From CAYFZO01 sp964347615 (GTDB lineage: Bacteria > Pseudomonadota > Gammaproteobacteria > Poriferisulfidales > Oxydemutatoraceae), in contig CAYFZO010000007.1 in the NCBI GenBank assembly GCA_964347615.1, forward strand, positions 26,884-90,883: 64,000 bases of DNA, given 5' to 3'. A program made the translations under genes and the position numbers. This document shows positions 24,860 through 34,028 of this stretch, piece after piece (positions within the stretch are counted from its first letter, which is position 1; each line of letters opens with the position of its first letter). The notes under the pieces were generated by a model, which saw only the letters and a list, made by a program, of their open reading frames with translations, was not told where the DNA came from and did not search any database.

Positions 24860-26050
24860 GTGCCCCCCGAACCGCTCGCCCGCACCGCCTGCGCTTGCGA
24901 GCCGACCCGCCTCGGCGAAGTCCAAGAGGCGCTGTGCGCGATCGTCGCGGCCCTCGACGAAGACGAACACCGCGTCCAGTTCCACCCGGACTTCAGCCCG
25001 CTCGGCTGGCACCTCGGACACGCGACGTTCGTCGAGAACTTCTGGATCAGGGAAACCGCGCTGGACGACGACGGCGCAACCGCCGCGGCGAGCGAGCTTT
25101 ACCTTCCGCAACGCGTACGCAAATCCGAACGCGGCGCACGGCTGCCGCCCAAAGACGCGCTGCTCGACGCCTGCCGCCGCGCGCAACGCGACAACTTAGC
25201 GCTGCTCGACGACCCGCCGCCGACGCTTGCGACCCACCGCCTGATGCGAAACGGCTACCTGCTGAAATTTCTTCTGCAACACCACGCGATGCACCTTGAG
25301 ACCATGTACATGGCGCTGACCGAAAGATGCCTGCGAAAGTCCCCCCGCCATGCACCGCAAAAGCGACTTGAACCCGCCGCCGTACGCCTGCAACCGATTG
25401 CTTTCGCCGGCGGCACGTTCGAGATCGGCGGCGGCGACGCGTGGTGCTTCGACAATGAACTGCCGAAACACCGCGAAACCTTGCACGACTTCACGCTCAA
25501 CGCAACGCCCGCAAGCAACGCCGAATATCTCGGCTTCATCGAAAGCGGCGGCTACGACAACGCCGAGTGGTGGGACGCCGAAAGCCGGGAATGGCTGAAC
25601 GCGACCCGCGTCAAAGCCCCGCACCATTGGCTCAGAAACGAAGACGGAGCTTGGTACGGCACCGACTGCAACGGTTGCCGCGACCTCGCGCCCGACGACC
25701 CGGTGTACGGCCTGAGCCGGCACGAAGCCCGGGCATTCGCCCGCTACGTCGGCGCGCGCCTGCCGCACGAAAGCGAATGGGAGACGGCGCACAAGCAAGA
25801 CCCGACGCACGAACGCATCCGCCCGAACGGTCGCGCGTGGGAATGGTGCGGCAACGCGTTCCGCCCTTACCCGGGCTTCAAGCCCTTCCCCTACGACGAG
25901 TATTCGACGCCGTGGTTCGACAACGCGCATTACTCGTTGCGCGGATACAGCCGCTACACGCACGAAGCGCTGCGCCGACCCGCGTTCAGGAACTTTTACA
26001 CCGCCGACAAACGCTACGTCTTCGCCGGAGTCAGGGTCGCGGGCGGGTGA
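24860..26050 (+). CDS. egtB: Ergothioneine-forming sulfoxide synthase EgtB
   Basis: This 396-residue non-heme iron enzyme joins hercynine to a cysteine thiol with O2. An N-terminal DinB-like four-helix domain carries the iron ligands in LGWHLGHATF (around residue 48-57) and QHHAMHLE (around 139-146). The C-terminal formylglycine-generating-enzyme-like domain has AGGTFEIGG, ASNAEYLGFIE, RLPHESEWE and WEWCGN. The GTG start at 24860 follows egtC by four bases. No egtE lyase or egtA ligase is in the window. Confidence 0.92.
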   Translation: MPPEPLARTACACEPTRLGEVQEALCAIVAALDEDEHRVQFHPDFSPLGWHLGHATFVENFWIRETALDDDGATAAASELYLPQRVRKSERGARLPPKDALLDACRRAQRDNLALLDDPPPTLATHRLMRNGYLLKFLLQHHAMHLETMYMALTERCLRKSPRHAPQKRLEPAAVRLQPIAFAGGTFEIGGGDAWCFDNELPKHRETLHDFTLNATPASNAEYLGFIESGGYDNAEWWDAESREWLNATRVKAPHHWLRNEDGAWYGTDCNGCRDLAPDDPVYGLSRHEARAFARYVGARLPHESEWETAHKQDPTHERIRPNGRAWEWCGNAFRPYPGFKPFPYDEYSTPWFDNAHYSLRGYSRYTHEALRRPAFRNFYTADKRYVFAGVRVAGG

Positions 26051-26402
26051 AACCGGCGGGCTTGTTCGGAGCACGGGCGGGGAAACCTGGTCGGGGTCGT
26101 CTGCACCACCACGACGGCGAAAAGTGCTCGCGCATGAATAAATAAGGCACGGCGGAAGCCCCAAGCAAGCACGTCGCAAGCACGTCGCGCGGAAAGCCGT
26201 TCGAACCGGGAGATGCTGCAATGCGGATTGTCCGGTGAACTTCCGTTACTGGTGACTCTGCTGCTTGGCGGAGGTTCAGTGTAGATTTGTATATATAATT
26301 CCCCGATGTTTCAGGTCACGTCTGCCCCTGCGGATCAATCTATATAATTTTTGGCCGAGCCTGAAGAGGGGAACAGCGTTCCCGCACAAGAGGCCCGCAA
26401 TC
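26051..26402. other. Intergenic region upstream of nadC with two -10 boxes
   Basis: No gene is supported in this 350-bp gap. It contains a short direct repeat (GCAAGCACGTC twice around 26164-26188), a TATAAT preceded by TTGTATA at 26294-26299 and a second TATAAT at 26343-26348 followed by a T-rich stretch. Both are suitably oriented for nadC. No convincing -35 boxes were found. Confidence 0.5.
26294..26348 (+). promoter_or_regulatory. Two candidate -10 boxes of nadC
   Basis: Perfect TATAAT hexamers occur at 26294-26299 and 26343-26348, 104 and 55 bases before the nadC ATG, in an otherwise GC-rich region. The first is embedded in a TTGTATATATAAT sequence similar to that upstream of the PuuD-like gene. 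They may be two start sites, or one may be a remnant. Confidence 0.4.
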
Positions 26403-27260
26403 ATGCTCACGCTCAAGCCCGGACAATGCCCCGCCCCGCTCAAGCAAGCGATCGAGCGGCAGGTGGCGACGGCGTTGGAGGAGGAAGGCGGAGAGGACAT
26501 AAGCACCGCCGCCGTTCCCGAAAGCGCCCGCACGACGGCACGGGTCGTCAGCCGCGAAGCGGGCGTGCTTGCCGGCGTGTTCTGGTTCGACGAGGTCTTC
26601 GCGCAACTCGACCCTGCGGTCGAGATTCACTGGCGGTTGCGCGACGGCGACGCGATAGAAAAGGGCGCGGTGTTGTGCACTCTCACCGGCACCGCCGCGA
26701 GCCTGTTGCGCGGTGAGCGATGCGCACTGAACTTCCTGCAGACCTTGTCCGGGGTCGCCACGACCACCGCCGGGTTCGTCGCGCGCGCCGGCGGCGTCAC
26801 GGTCAAGGACACGCGCAAGACCCTGCCCGGCCTGCGGCTCGCGCAGAAATACGCGGTCGCCTGCGGCGGCGGCGTCAACCACCGCATGGGGCTGTCGGAC
26901 GCCGTACTGCTCAAAGACAACCACGTCCGCGCCTGCGGCTCGATCAAGGCGGCGATAGCCGCGGCACGCCGGGAGAACCCCGGCCTTGCGGTCGAAGTCG
27001 AAGTCTCGACGCTCGAGCAGGTCAAGCAAGCACTTGCGGCGAACGCCGACGTCATCATGCTCGATAACTTCGACGTCGGCGCGGTCGACGCGGCGGTCGA
27101 GGTGATTGGAGGCAAGGCACAGATAGAAGTCTCGGGCGGCGTCGGGCTCGACGACGTTGCCCGCCTCGCGGCGACCGGCGTTGACTGCGTCTCGGTCGGT
27201 GCGCTGACCAAGCACCTGCGCGCGCTCGACCTGTCGTTGCAATTCGAGGAGCACACCTGA
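26403..27260 (+). CDS. nadC: Nicotinate-nucleotide pyrophosphorylase (quinolinate PRTase)
   Basis: This 285-residue enzyme converts quinolinate and PRPP to nicotinate mononucleotide in de novo NAD synthesis. It shows the motifs GERCALNFLQTLSGVAT, DTRKTLPGLR, NHRMGLSDAVLLKDNH, EVEVSTLEQ, VIMLDNF and EVSGGVGLD, all standard for NadC. The ATG at 26403 gives the family length. The frame is open upstream to 26265, but that part is unlike NadC and would include the -10 boxes. Confidence 0.95.
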   Translation: MLTLKPGQCPAPLKQAIERQVATALEEEGGEDISTAAVPESARTTARVVSREAGVLAGVFWFDEVFAQLDPAVEIHWRLRDGDAIEKGAVLCTLTGTAASLLRGERCALNFLQTLSGVATTTAGFVARAGGVTVKDTRKTLPGLRLAQKYAVACGGGVNHRMGLSDAVLLKDNHVRACGSIKAAIAAARRENPGLAVEVEVSTLEQVKQALAANADVIMLDNFDVGAVDAAVEVIGGKAQIEVSGGVGLDDVARLAATGVDCVSVGALTKHLRALDLSLQFEEHT

Positions 27261-27389
27261 CCGGCACACCGGCGCTGAAAAACGCGGCAACCGGCGGAAG
27301 AGGCGAACGAGCCGCAAAGTTGACAATGCGGCGGACGGGCGTATCGTGAGAAAAATCTCCATGCAACGTTCATATCAGAGGTGAATCAG

Positions 27390-27794
27390 ATGAACGGATT
27401 GAAGATTATTCTTTGGCTTTGTGCGGTTGCGTTCTTGCTCGGCTTTCCTCTCCTGGTCACGCCGTGGGACACCATCAACGACATGATCGGGTGGTTCGGG
27501 GTCGAGCCTCTGCCTCCTGATCCGCTGGTGATGTACCTGATGAGAATGAGCTGCGGCCTGCTCGGAGTCACCGGCGTCTTTTTCGTCCTGCTGGCGAGAA
27601 ACCCCCTGGGGTACGGCCTGATGCTGGATTTGTCGGGGTACGGCTTGATCGCCATCGGGCTGGTGGCGCCGTCGGTGGGGCTGAGCCTCGGCCTGCCCGC
27701 GATGGTGTTCGTCGCGGATACGGTGTTCGCGCTCGCATTCGGCACGGCGATCATCACGCTGGCGCAAATACAACGAAAAGCCCGAAGCACCTAG
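27390..27794 (+). CDS. Four-helix integral membrane protein, unknown
   Basis: A 134-residue hydrophobic protein starts at ATG with AGAGG about nine bases upstream. Membrane segments are evident near residues 4-23, 45-68, 74-94 and 99-124, with a short basic tail. No family is recognised. It stands alone between nadC and the 70-bp repeat array, about 130 bp after nadC in the same direction. Codon use matches neighbouring core genes. Confidence 0.7.
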   Translation: MNGLKIILWLCAVAFLLGFPLLVTPWDTINDMIGWFGVEPLPPDPLVMYLMRMSCGLLGVTGVFFVLLARNPLGYGLMLDLSGYGLIAIGLVAPSVGLSLGLPAMVFVADTVFALAFGTAIITLAQIQRKARST

Positions 27795-27910
27795 ACGATC
27801 CCGGTTTGACTCAGATCGGGGGCGTGGCAGGCAGTGCCCGGCGGCGGCTCTGACCCCTTACCGTCGCCGGGCCGCTTGTCCTCGTGCTCCCAAGTGCTTT
27901 TAGCGGGCGT

Positions 27911-28320
27911 AATTAAGATTTAGCCCGGAACTCTTAATAGCGGAGACCGCTATTAAGAGTTGTTTAATAGCGGAACGCCATATTAAGATTTAACCCGGAA
28001 CTCTTAATAACGGAAACCGCTATTAAGAGTTGCTTAATAGCGGANNNNNNNNNNNNNNNNNNNNNNNNNNNNNNNNNNNNNNNNNNNNNNNNNNNNNNNN
28101 NNNNNNNNNNNNNNNNNNNNNNNNNNNNNNNNNNNNNNNNNNNNCCATATTAAGATTTAGCCCGGAACTCTTAATAACGGAAACCGCTATTAAGAGTTGC
28201 TTAATAGCGGAACGCCATATTAAGATTTAGCCCGGAACTCTTAATAACGGAAACCGCTATTAAGAGTTGTTTAATAGCGGAATGCCATATTAAGATTTAG
28301 CCCGAAACTCTTAATAAGGA
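27911..28320. repeat. Tandem 70-bp palindromic satellite
   Basis: Units of 70 bp start at 27911, 27981, 28148, 28218 and 28288 (last one partial), with an assembly gap between the second and third, so the true copy number is unknown. Each unit can form two hairpins: AACTCTTAATA/TATTAAGAGTT (11-bp arms, for example 27999-28009 with 28021-28031) around a CGG-AAA-CCG core, and CTTAATA/TATTAAG around GCG-GAA-CGC. Units differ by only a few substitutions. There are no unique spacers, so this is not a CRISPR array. Confidence 0.9.
28045..28144. other. Assembly gap (100 N)
   Basis: A run of exactly 100 N inside the 70-bp repeat array. It is almost certainly a scaffolding placeholder caused by the repeat, so real length and unit number are unknown. 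Confidence 0.98.
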
Positions 28321-28363
28321 AACGCGACCGGCAGCAACCACCAGCGTTTTCAGGAAAGGTACC

Positions 28364-29530
28364 ATGGACCGCTCCAACCCCGGACATTATCAAATCACGT
28401 CGTTCAAAGACGAACGGGTACGCGCCTTCATCCCCTCGCCGCTGCCGCCGTCGCCGCCGGTGGCCTTGGAAGGCTCTTTGCAGCGGTCTCTCGAAGCGGC
28501 GACCCTCGCTCTCGGGCGTCTCGACGGCGTCTCTTCGTTGCTCCCCGACCTCGACGTCTTTCTCTACAGCTACGTCCGCAAGGAAGCGGTGCTCTCCTCA
28601 CAAATCGAAGGCACACAGTCGTCCCTCTCCGACCTGTTGCTGTTCGAGGCAGGAACGGAGTCTCCGATGGACCCGGTTGACGACGTGGTTGAAACCGTCA
28701 ATTACGTCGACGCCCTTGAGCACGGGCTGGAGCGTCTGCGCGGGGGCTTCCCGTTGTCAAATCGATTGATTCGAGAAATCCATGGAGTCCTGCTCTCACG
28801 CGGGCGAGGCTCCGAAAAAAACCCCGGCGAGTTTCGGCGTTCCCAAAACTGGATCGGCGGTTCACGCCCGGGCAACGCAGTCTTCGTGCCGCCGCCGCAC
28901 CTCGAGGTCCCCAACTGCATGACGGCGTTGGAACGTTTTCTTCACGCCGAGAACGACGGTCTGCCGACGCTGGTGCGGGCTGCGCTCGCACACGTGCAGT
29001 TCGAGATCATCCATCCTTTCCTCGACGGCAACGGACGCGTCGGGCGGCTGCTCATCACTTTCCTGCTCTGTCACGCCGGGACACTGCGCGAACCGCTGCT
29101 GTATCTCAGTTTGTATCTGAAGCGGCATCGCTCTACTTATTACGATCTGCTTGATCACGTGCGTCAGACCGGTGACTGGGAGAAATGGCTTGACTTCTTC
29201 TTCGAAGGCGTACGGACGACGGCTGAAAACGCCGCTTCGACGGCGCAGAAGCTGCTGGAAACGTTCAAGGAAGATAGGGCACGAATCGAGTCGAAAGGCC
29301 GAGGCGGAAACGCCGCGTTGCGCGTGCACCAAGCACTTCAGGTACGCCCGATCCTGTCAATCTCCAAAGCCAAGGAGCAGACGGGGCTGTCCTATCCGGG
29401 CACCCGCGCCGGGCTGAGACTGCTCGAGGAACTGGACCTCGTGCGCGAAATCACCGGCAAATCCCGCAATTGGCGGTTTGCTTACAGCCGCTGCCTTGAG
29501 CTTCTGATCGAAGGCACGGAAAGGCCGTGA
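28364..29530 (+). CDS. Fic-family protein (AMPylase-type) with C-terminal winged helix
   Basis: This 388-residue protein has the Fic core motif HPFLDGNGRVGR (217-228), which transfers AMP or another nucleotide moiety to hydroxyl side chains of target proteins. An N-terminal SSQIEG (78-83) matches the (S/T)xxxE(G/N) inhibitory helix of class II Fic proteins. The last ~70 residues look like a winged-helix domain. The ATG has a good AGGAAAGG site upstream. It converges on batD. No antitoxin gene is adjacent; inhibition is intramolecular. Target unknown. The palindromic 70-bp array lies immediately upstream. Confidence 0.92.
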   Translation: MDRSNPGHYQITSFKDERVRAFIPSPLPPSPPVALEGSLQRSLEAATLALGRLDGVSSLLPDLDVFLYSYVRKEAVLSSQIEGTQSSLSDLLLFEAGTESPMDPVDDVVETVNYVDALEHGLERLRGGFPLSNRLIREIHGVLLSRGRGSEKNPGEFRRSQNWIGGSRPGNAVFVPPPHLEVPNCMTALERFLHAENDGLPTLVRAALAHVQFEIIHPFLDGNGRVGRLLITFLLCHAGTLREPLLYLSLYLKRHRSTYYDLLDHVRQTGDWEKWLDFFFEGVRTTAENAASTAQKLLETFKEDRARIESKGRGGNAALRVHQALQVRPILSISKAKEQTGLSYPGTRAGLRLLEELDLVREITGKSRNWRFAYSRCLELLIEGTERP

Positions 29531-29557
29531 CCGACGAAAGCTGACGCGGCATCTGCG

Positions 29558-31264
29558 CTACAGCTTATGCAAAGACTGAAGACCGGCACTCGAGGCACTT
29601 GGGGATTGCGGCTCGTTTCCTTCCTTGAATTCTTGCGAAGAAAAGGCGTCCCATAAAAGATGCCCGTCCCATTCGGCGTTGCGCCCATACAACACGGCTT
29701 CCATCTGCTCGACCTGTTGCGCCACGAGCCCGCCGAAACGCGCCGCAATCTGCTTGACCGAAGTCGGCGGATCGAGGGGCCAAGTCATTCTTCCCCACTG
29801 CATCAGCAAATCTTTCGTTGCCGCCGCGTCATGGCTGCGAGCCGCCCGCTCAAGGTCAACCAACAGTTTGTTGATCGTCAACCGGCGCCGTCGAGCGGTT
29901 TTGAACCGGCGGTACAGTCCCTTGCCGCCCCACGCCAGCGCCGACGTCGTCATCCAGCCGACCAACAAGGCCACGCTGACCCAGAGCCACGGATTGCGCA
30001 CTTGAACCGCGATGCCCGCGCCTGAGGCGTCGGTTTCAACGGCACCGGCAACGACGGTGGACAACGGCTCTTCCATCGTCAACATGCCGAAAGCAGCCTC
30101 GCCGATTGCAATCTCCTGAGCCGGCAGCTCGGCAAATTCAAGACGGTCGTCGCGCGTGTTCCACCACGGCACGCGGATGCCCGGCAACGTATAAGTGCCG
30201 GCTTGCGCGGGAATCATCACCACCGCCTGCTGGCGCTGGCCGATGATGGTCTTGCCCTTGCGCTGATTCTTGAAATCGGCCTGCTCGGTGTAAACCCTGA
30301 ACCCGCCGATCTCCGACAAATCTATTTCGGGCACCTGCTTCGCCAATAGCCCCCTGGCCTCGAGATTCAACGTCCGCGTCAAAGGCTCCCCCGCGCGCCA
30401 AGACGACAGGTCGCCCGACCAGTTCTCCCTAATCTTGAACTCCTGGGCGGGCAGCCAAAACTTTCCGGGAAACGAGTCGGGCACTTGGCGAACTTTCAAG
30501 GTCACCGCCCGCGACTTCTTCTTCACCCTCACTCGTCTGCTCCCTCTGACGTACTGACCGTCCAAACTGATCGGCTGAATCTTCACGTCGCCGCTGGCTT
30601 GCGGATAAATCAGATACTGGCCTTCGTAAACTTCGTAGCTTCTGCCGTCGCGCCTGGTGCGGTATTTGCGCGCGTCCCCCAAGGCCTCGACCAGCGCTTT
30701 GTTGCTGCCTTGCGGCGGTGAGACCGAGCCGCGCAAGCTGTAGAGCATGAACACCCGCAAAGTGAACAACACTTGCGCCTGCACGTAAGGGTTGTTCGGT
30801 TGCGCGTCGACCTCGATGAAGAAATCCTCGCCTTTCCTTTTCTCTTGGGATTTCTTCGCCGGCTTGACGTCGATTGCGACCTCGCGGCTGCGCAAGGCAC
30901 CGAACCGAAGCGACGGGATCTTCAACTTGCCCGCGCGCTTCGGCCGCAACCGAATCATCCACTCCCGGACGGCGCGCTCGACGCCGTTGACAACCTCTTT
31001 CCTGGACCGCTTTCCCTCGACCCCCACGTGAAAGTCCTTTTTCAAAGGCCCCCAATCAGGGTCGGACGCCTCGGCGGATCCGGCGGTGAACCTGACGTTG
31101 ATCTGCTGATTCTGCTGCGCCACGTTGCGGTCGACGGTCACCTCGACGCGCTCGGCGGACGCGCCTTGGTCCGCGGCCAAAACCGCCGCCGGGGCCGAGA
31201 TTGCCGCAGCCGCCACGGTCAAAAGCGTCGGCGCGTGCAAAGCAAGGACGAAGCGCGGCGTCAC
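29558..31264 (-). CDS. batD: BatD family oxygen-tolerance protein
   Basis: This 568-residue envelope protein starts with a signal peptide (about 1-30, ending PAAVLAADQG) and has repeated beta-domains with the BatD landmarks FTLRVFMLYSLRG and KRAGKLKIPSL. A membrane helix near residue 435 is followed by a basic cytoplasmic tail. BatD proteins act with the vWA proteins BatA/BatB in stress or aerotolerance; the biochemistry is unsettled. The GTG overlaps the batB-batC stop as GTGA. It is the last gene of the moxR operon. Confidence 0.85.
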   Translation of the reverse strand: MTPRFVLALHAPTLLTVAAAAISAPAAVLAADQGASAERVEVTVDRNVAQQNQQINVRFTAGSAEASDPDWGPLKKDFHVGVEGKRSRKEVVNGVERAVREWMIRLRPKRAGKLKIPSLRFGALRSREVAIDVKPAKKSQEKRKGEDFFIEVDAQPNNPYVQAQVLFTLRVFMLYSLRGSVSPPQGSNKALVEALGDARKYRTRRDGRSYEVYEGQYLIYPQASGDVKIQPISLDGQYVRGSRRVRVKKKSRAVTLKVRQVPDSFPGKFWLPAQEFKIRENWSGDLSSWRAGEPLTRTLNLEARGLLAKQVPEIDLSEIGGFRVYTEQADFKNQRKGKTIIGQRQQAVVMIPAQAGTYTLPGIRVPWWNTRDDRLEFAELPAQEIAIGEAAFGMLTMEEPLSTVVAGAVETDASGAGIAVQVRNPWLWVSVALLVGWMTTSALAWGGKGLYRRFKTARRRRLTINKLLVDLERAARSHDAAATKDLLMQWGRMTWPLDPPTSVKQIAARFGGLVAQQVEQMEAVLYGRNAEWDGHLLWDAFSSQEFKEGNEPQSPSASSAGLQSLHKL

Positions 31265-33045
31265 CACGGCTTGTCTCCTTGTGCGGATTTGTCCTTTTTC
31301 TTGGTCCGGCTCAGATGGCGCAGCTTGCGCTTGAGCAGACGCCCGGGATCGTCGGGCACGCCTCTCAACCACTGTTCGATCGCCTGGTCTCTTTCGGTCA
31401 TCGTCTCAAGCGGCGAGCTCGACGCTTGGTCTTCCTCGTCGGTTTCTTCCCCGTCCTTTTGCTGGTCGCCGTCGTCGGCCTCGTTCTCCTCGTCGGCCTC
31501 GCTCTCGTCGGCCTCGTTCTCGTCGGGGGAAGGCGAATCCCGCTGCGCTTCGTCGTCGCCTTCCTGATCCTGCTTCGCGCCTTGCGCCTGCTGCTGCTCA
31601 CCCTCTTCGCCTTCCTCGCCTTCCCCGCCTTCCTGCATCTGCTGTTGCTGCATCATTTGCAGGAGCTGCTCGACCACCCCCATGTTATACGTCGCGTCCT
31701 CCATCGCCGGGTTGATCTCGAGCGCGTCACGGTACGCTTCTATCGCTTCCTTGAGCTTTCCCTCCCCAGCCAACGCGTTGGCCTTATTGTACGAGGCGAC
31801 CGCACCGTCGAGCGTCTCCAGCGTCTCGACCGCGCCGGCGTAGTCGCCGCCACGGTATTGCGCCGTCGCCTTCCACTCTTCGTCCTTGAACAGTTCGGCG
31901 GCACGCTCGGTGTCTCCCTGTTCAAGCGCGCGTACGCCTTGCTGGTCGGGACGCAACCACAAGTCGGCCCAGCTCAGCGCAGAGGCCGGTCGAGGCTGCA
32001 CAAGCAACGCGCACGTGCCGATCACAAGGGCGAGCGAAAGCAACCCGCGCCTGAAACCGAAAGCCGCAATCGGCAACGTCAGCAAAATCAACCACGGACC
32101 TTCTTCGCGCCAAGCGTCGGCGGTCACTTCGCTTTCGCGCTTGCTTTGCGTGGTTGTCACGTGCACCTCGAACCAATCCCTGAGCGCTTCGACGTCGCTG
32201 CCGGAAAACGGGTCGAAATGCACGTAGACGCCGCCGCCCACCTGCGCGACCTCACGCAGGACGTCCTCCTCAAAGCGCGGGATCACGACCTCGCCTTTGT
32301 GACTCAAGAAGCCCCCGGAAGGCAGGGAAACCGGCCCGCCGCTTTCGGTGCCGACACCGAGCACCGACACCTTGTAGCCTTTGTCGTTCAGCTGTCGTGC
32401 CTGAGCGACCGTGCGCGCGTCGGCGTAATCGGTTATCAGCAACACGTCGCCGAGCTCGGATTCAACCTTCTGCAGCAGTGCGCCGGCTTCCTGCAACCCG
32501 AGGTCGGCGCGGCTGCCTTGCCGCGGCATCAGCCGGGTGTCGAGCGACTGCAAGTACAAATCGATCGCCGCCGAGTCGTCGGTGACGGGCACCACGGTGA
32601 AAGCGTCGCGGGCATAGACGACCAGACCGGTTTGTCCGTGGACGCCTTGCCCGATCAAGTCGCTGATCTTATAGCGCGCACGCACCAGACGGTTCGGCTT
32701 GATGTCCACCGCGTCCATCGAAAGCGACAGGTCGAACACCGTCACCAACGCCGAGTCGTCACGCATCACCGGTTGCGGCAAACGCTCCCACGCGGGCCCG
32801 GCGAGTGCGGTGATCGCGAGCGCGCCGGCAAGGCCCGTCAACCAAAGAAAACTCCGCCGCCTGACGTGCATCACGCGCCCGATCAACATGAACGGCAGCA
32901 GATGCGCGGCGCACACGGCTTCCCAGCTCCCGCCGGAAAACCGCCCGCGCAGCAACAGCCACAGCAGACCGGCGAGCGGAATCAGCGCGACGAACCACCA
33001 CGGGCGGACGAAATGCAAAGCGTCGAGAGCGCTCATGGCGTTCAC
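31261..33045 (-). CDS. BatB-BatC fusion: membrane vWA domain plus TPR region
   Basis: The 594-residue protein joins two parts normally described as separate proteins. Residues 1-330 are a membrane-anchored von Willebrand factor A domain with a MIDAS-like DLSLS at 105-109 and membrane helices near 16-34, 65-83 and 325-350. Residues 365-460 contain TPR-like repeats (ASYNKANALAGEGKLKEAIEAYRDALE). The tail after 470 is a very acidic, Gln/Glu/Asp-rich disordered stretch ending in a basic segment. It starts at GTG overlapping the batA stop (GTGA), or at ATG 33036. Confidence 0.85.
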   Translation of the reverse strand: MNAMSALDALHFVRPWWFVALIPLAGLLWLLLRGRFSGGSWEAVCAAHLLPFMLIGRVMHVRRRSFLWLTGLAGALAITALAGPAWERLPQPVMRDDSALVTVFDLSLSMDAVDIKPNRLVRARYKISDLIGQGVHGQTGLVVYARDAFTVVPVTDDSAAIDLYLQSLDTRLMPRQGSRADLGLQEAGALLQKVESELGDVLLITDYADARTVAQARQLNDKGYKVSVLGVGTESGGPVSLPSGGFLSHKGEVVIPRFEEDVLREVAQVGGGVYVHFDPFSGSDVEALRDWFEVHVTTTQSKRESEVTADAWREEGPWLILLTLPIAAFGFRRGLLSLALVIGTCALLVQPRPASALSWADLWLRPDQQGVRALEQGDTERAAELFKDEEWKATAQYRGGDYAGAVETLETLDGAVASYNKANALAGEGKLKEAIEAYRDALEINPAMEDATYNMGVVEQLLQMMQQQQMQEGGEGEEGEEGEQQQAQGAKQDQEGDDEAQRDSPSPDENEADESEADEENEADDGDQQKDGEETDEEDQASSSPLETMTERDQAIEQWLRGVPDDPGRLLKRKLRHLSRTKKKDKSAQGDKPW

Positions 33046-34028
33046 AGCGAAAACAATCGTCCGGAACGCAGCAGCAACAGCAGCACCGCAATCAGCAGAG
33101 CCGCCGCCAAAGGCCAGGGGTACAGCGCCGTGCGCGTCTGGAACATCTCAGGGTCTCGCTCGATTATCTCGAGCTGATCCAGCAGGGCGTAAATCTTCCT
33201 CAACTCGTTCGTGTCCTTGGCGCGGAAGTAGCGCCCGCCGGTTTCTTTCGCAATGGCACGCAAGGTCTTCTCGTCGAGGTCGGTGCCGCCGCCGAACAAG
33301 CCCATCCTTATCGCGGTTGCGCGGTCGGCGCCGACGCCGATCGTGTAGATCTTCATGCCCTCTTCGGCGGCGAGCGTCGCCGCGGTCTCGGGGTCGAGGC
33401 CGCCGGCGTTGCTCGCGCCGTCGGTCAGCAGAATCATGACCCGGTTGCTCTGTTCGTAGCGACGCAGGCGCTTGAGCGCGAGACCGATGGCGTCGCCGAT
33501 CGCCGTCCTTTTCTCCTCGGCCAGACCGATGAAAGTGTCGGCAAGCATCTCGCGCACCGATTCGAGGTCAAAGCTCAAGGGCATCTGCAGATAAGGATAC
33601 TCGCCGAACACGATGAGCCCGACGCGGTCGCCTTCACGCCGCTCGATGAAATCACTCGCAACCGCCTTGGCCGCGGTCAGGCGATCGACCCTGCGCCGAT
33701 CCAACGTGAAATCCCTCTGTTCCATGCTGCCCGAGACGTCGATCGCAAGCATCAGGTCGCGCCCGCTGATCGGCAGCTGGGTGAACTCGCCGAGCCACTG
33801 CGGACGAGCCGCAGAGGTAATCAACGCGAGCCACGCAAGCATCGCAAGCCACAACAGAAGCTTTCTGGTGAAAATGCTCCGCCGCCGCCCCAAGGAACGC
33901 TCGAAGTCGGCAACGAACGGCACGCGCAGCGCCGCTTGCTCGACCGCTTTCGCAGGCTTGGTCAAGAAGCGCGCGAGCAACGGCAACGGCAAGAGCGCAA
34001 ACGCCCACCACCATTCGAAATGAATCAT
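33042..34028 (-). CDS. batA: BatA-type membrane vWA protein
   Basis: This 328-residue protein has two N-terminal membrane helices (about 7-22 and 57-74), a vWA domain with the MIDAS motif DVSGS (97-101), a later LLTDGASNAGG, and a C-terminal helix near 303-320. The ATG overlaps the preceding gene's stop as ATGA. vWA domains bind divalent metal and mediate protein contacts; MoxR, DUF58 and Bat proteins are thought to work together on envelope or complex assembly. Upstream open frame is Arg-rich and rejected. Confidence 0.88.
   Translation of the reverse strand: MIHFEWWWAFALLPLPLLARFLTKPAKAVEQAALRVPFVADFERSLGRRRSIFTRKLLLWLAMLAWLALITSAARPQWLGEFTQLPISGRDLMLAIDVSGSMEQRDFTLDRRRVDRLTAAKAVASDFIERREGDRVGLIVFGEYPYLQMPLSFDLESVREMLADTFIGLAEEKRTAIGDAIGLALKRLRRYEQSNRVMILLTDGASNAGGLDPETAATLAAEEGMKIYTIGVGADRATAIRMGLFGGGTDLDEKTLRAIAKETGGRYFRAKDTNELRKIYALLDQLEIIERDPEMFQTRTALYPWPLAAALLIAVLLLLLRSGRLFSL

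Larger units (their letters stand above)
27795..28363. other. Gene-free region holding the 70-bp repeat array
   Basis: No gene is supported here. The first ~115 bp are ordinary GC-rich sequence and the rest is the palindromic satellite interrupted by 100 N. The last ~45 bp before the Fic gene contain its ribosome-binding site (AGGAAAGG). Confidence 0.7.

Noticed and set aside
27911..28320. CRISPR array
   Set aside because: Units are contiguous 70-bp tandem repeats with no unique spacers and no cas genes nearby.
31201..33177. A 658-codon plus-strand frame opposite the BatB-BatC gene
   Set aside because: Antisense shadow of a well-supported operon gene; the low-complexity Leu/Val-rich part mirrors the acidic tail codons.
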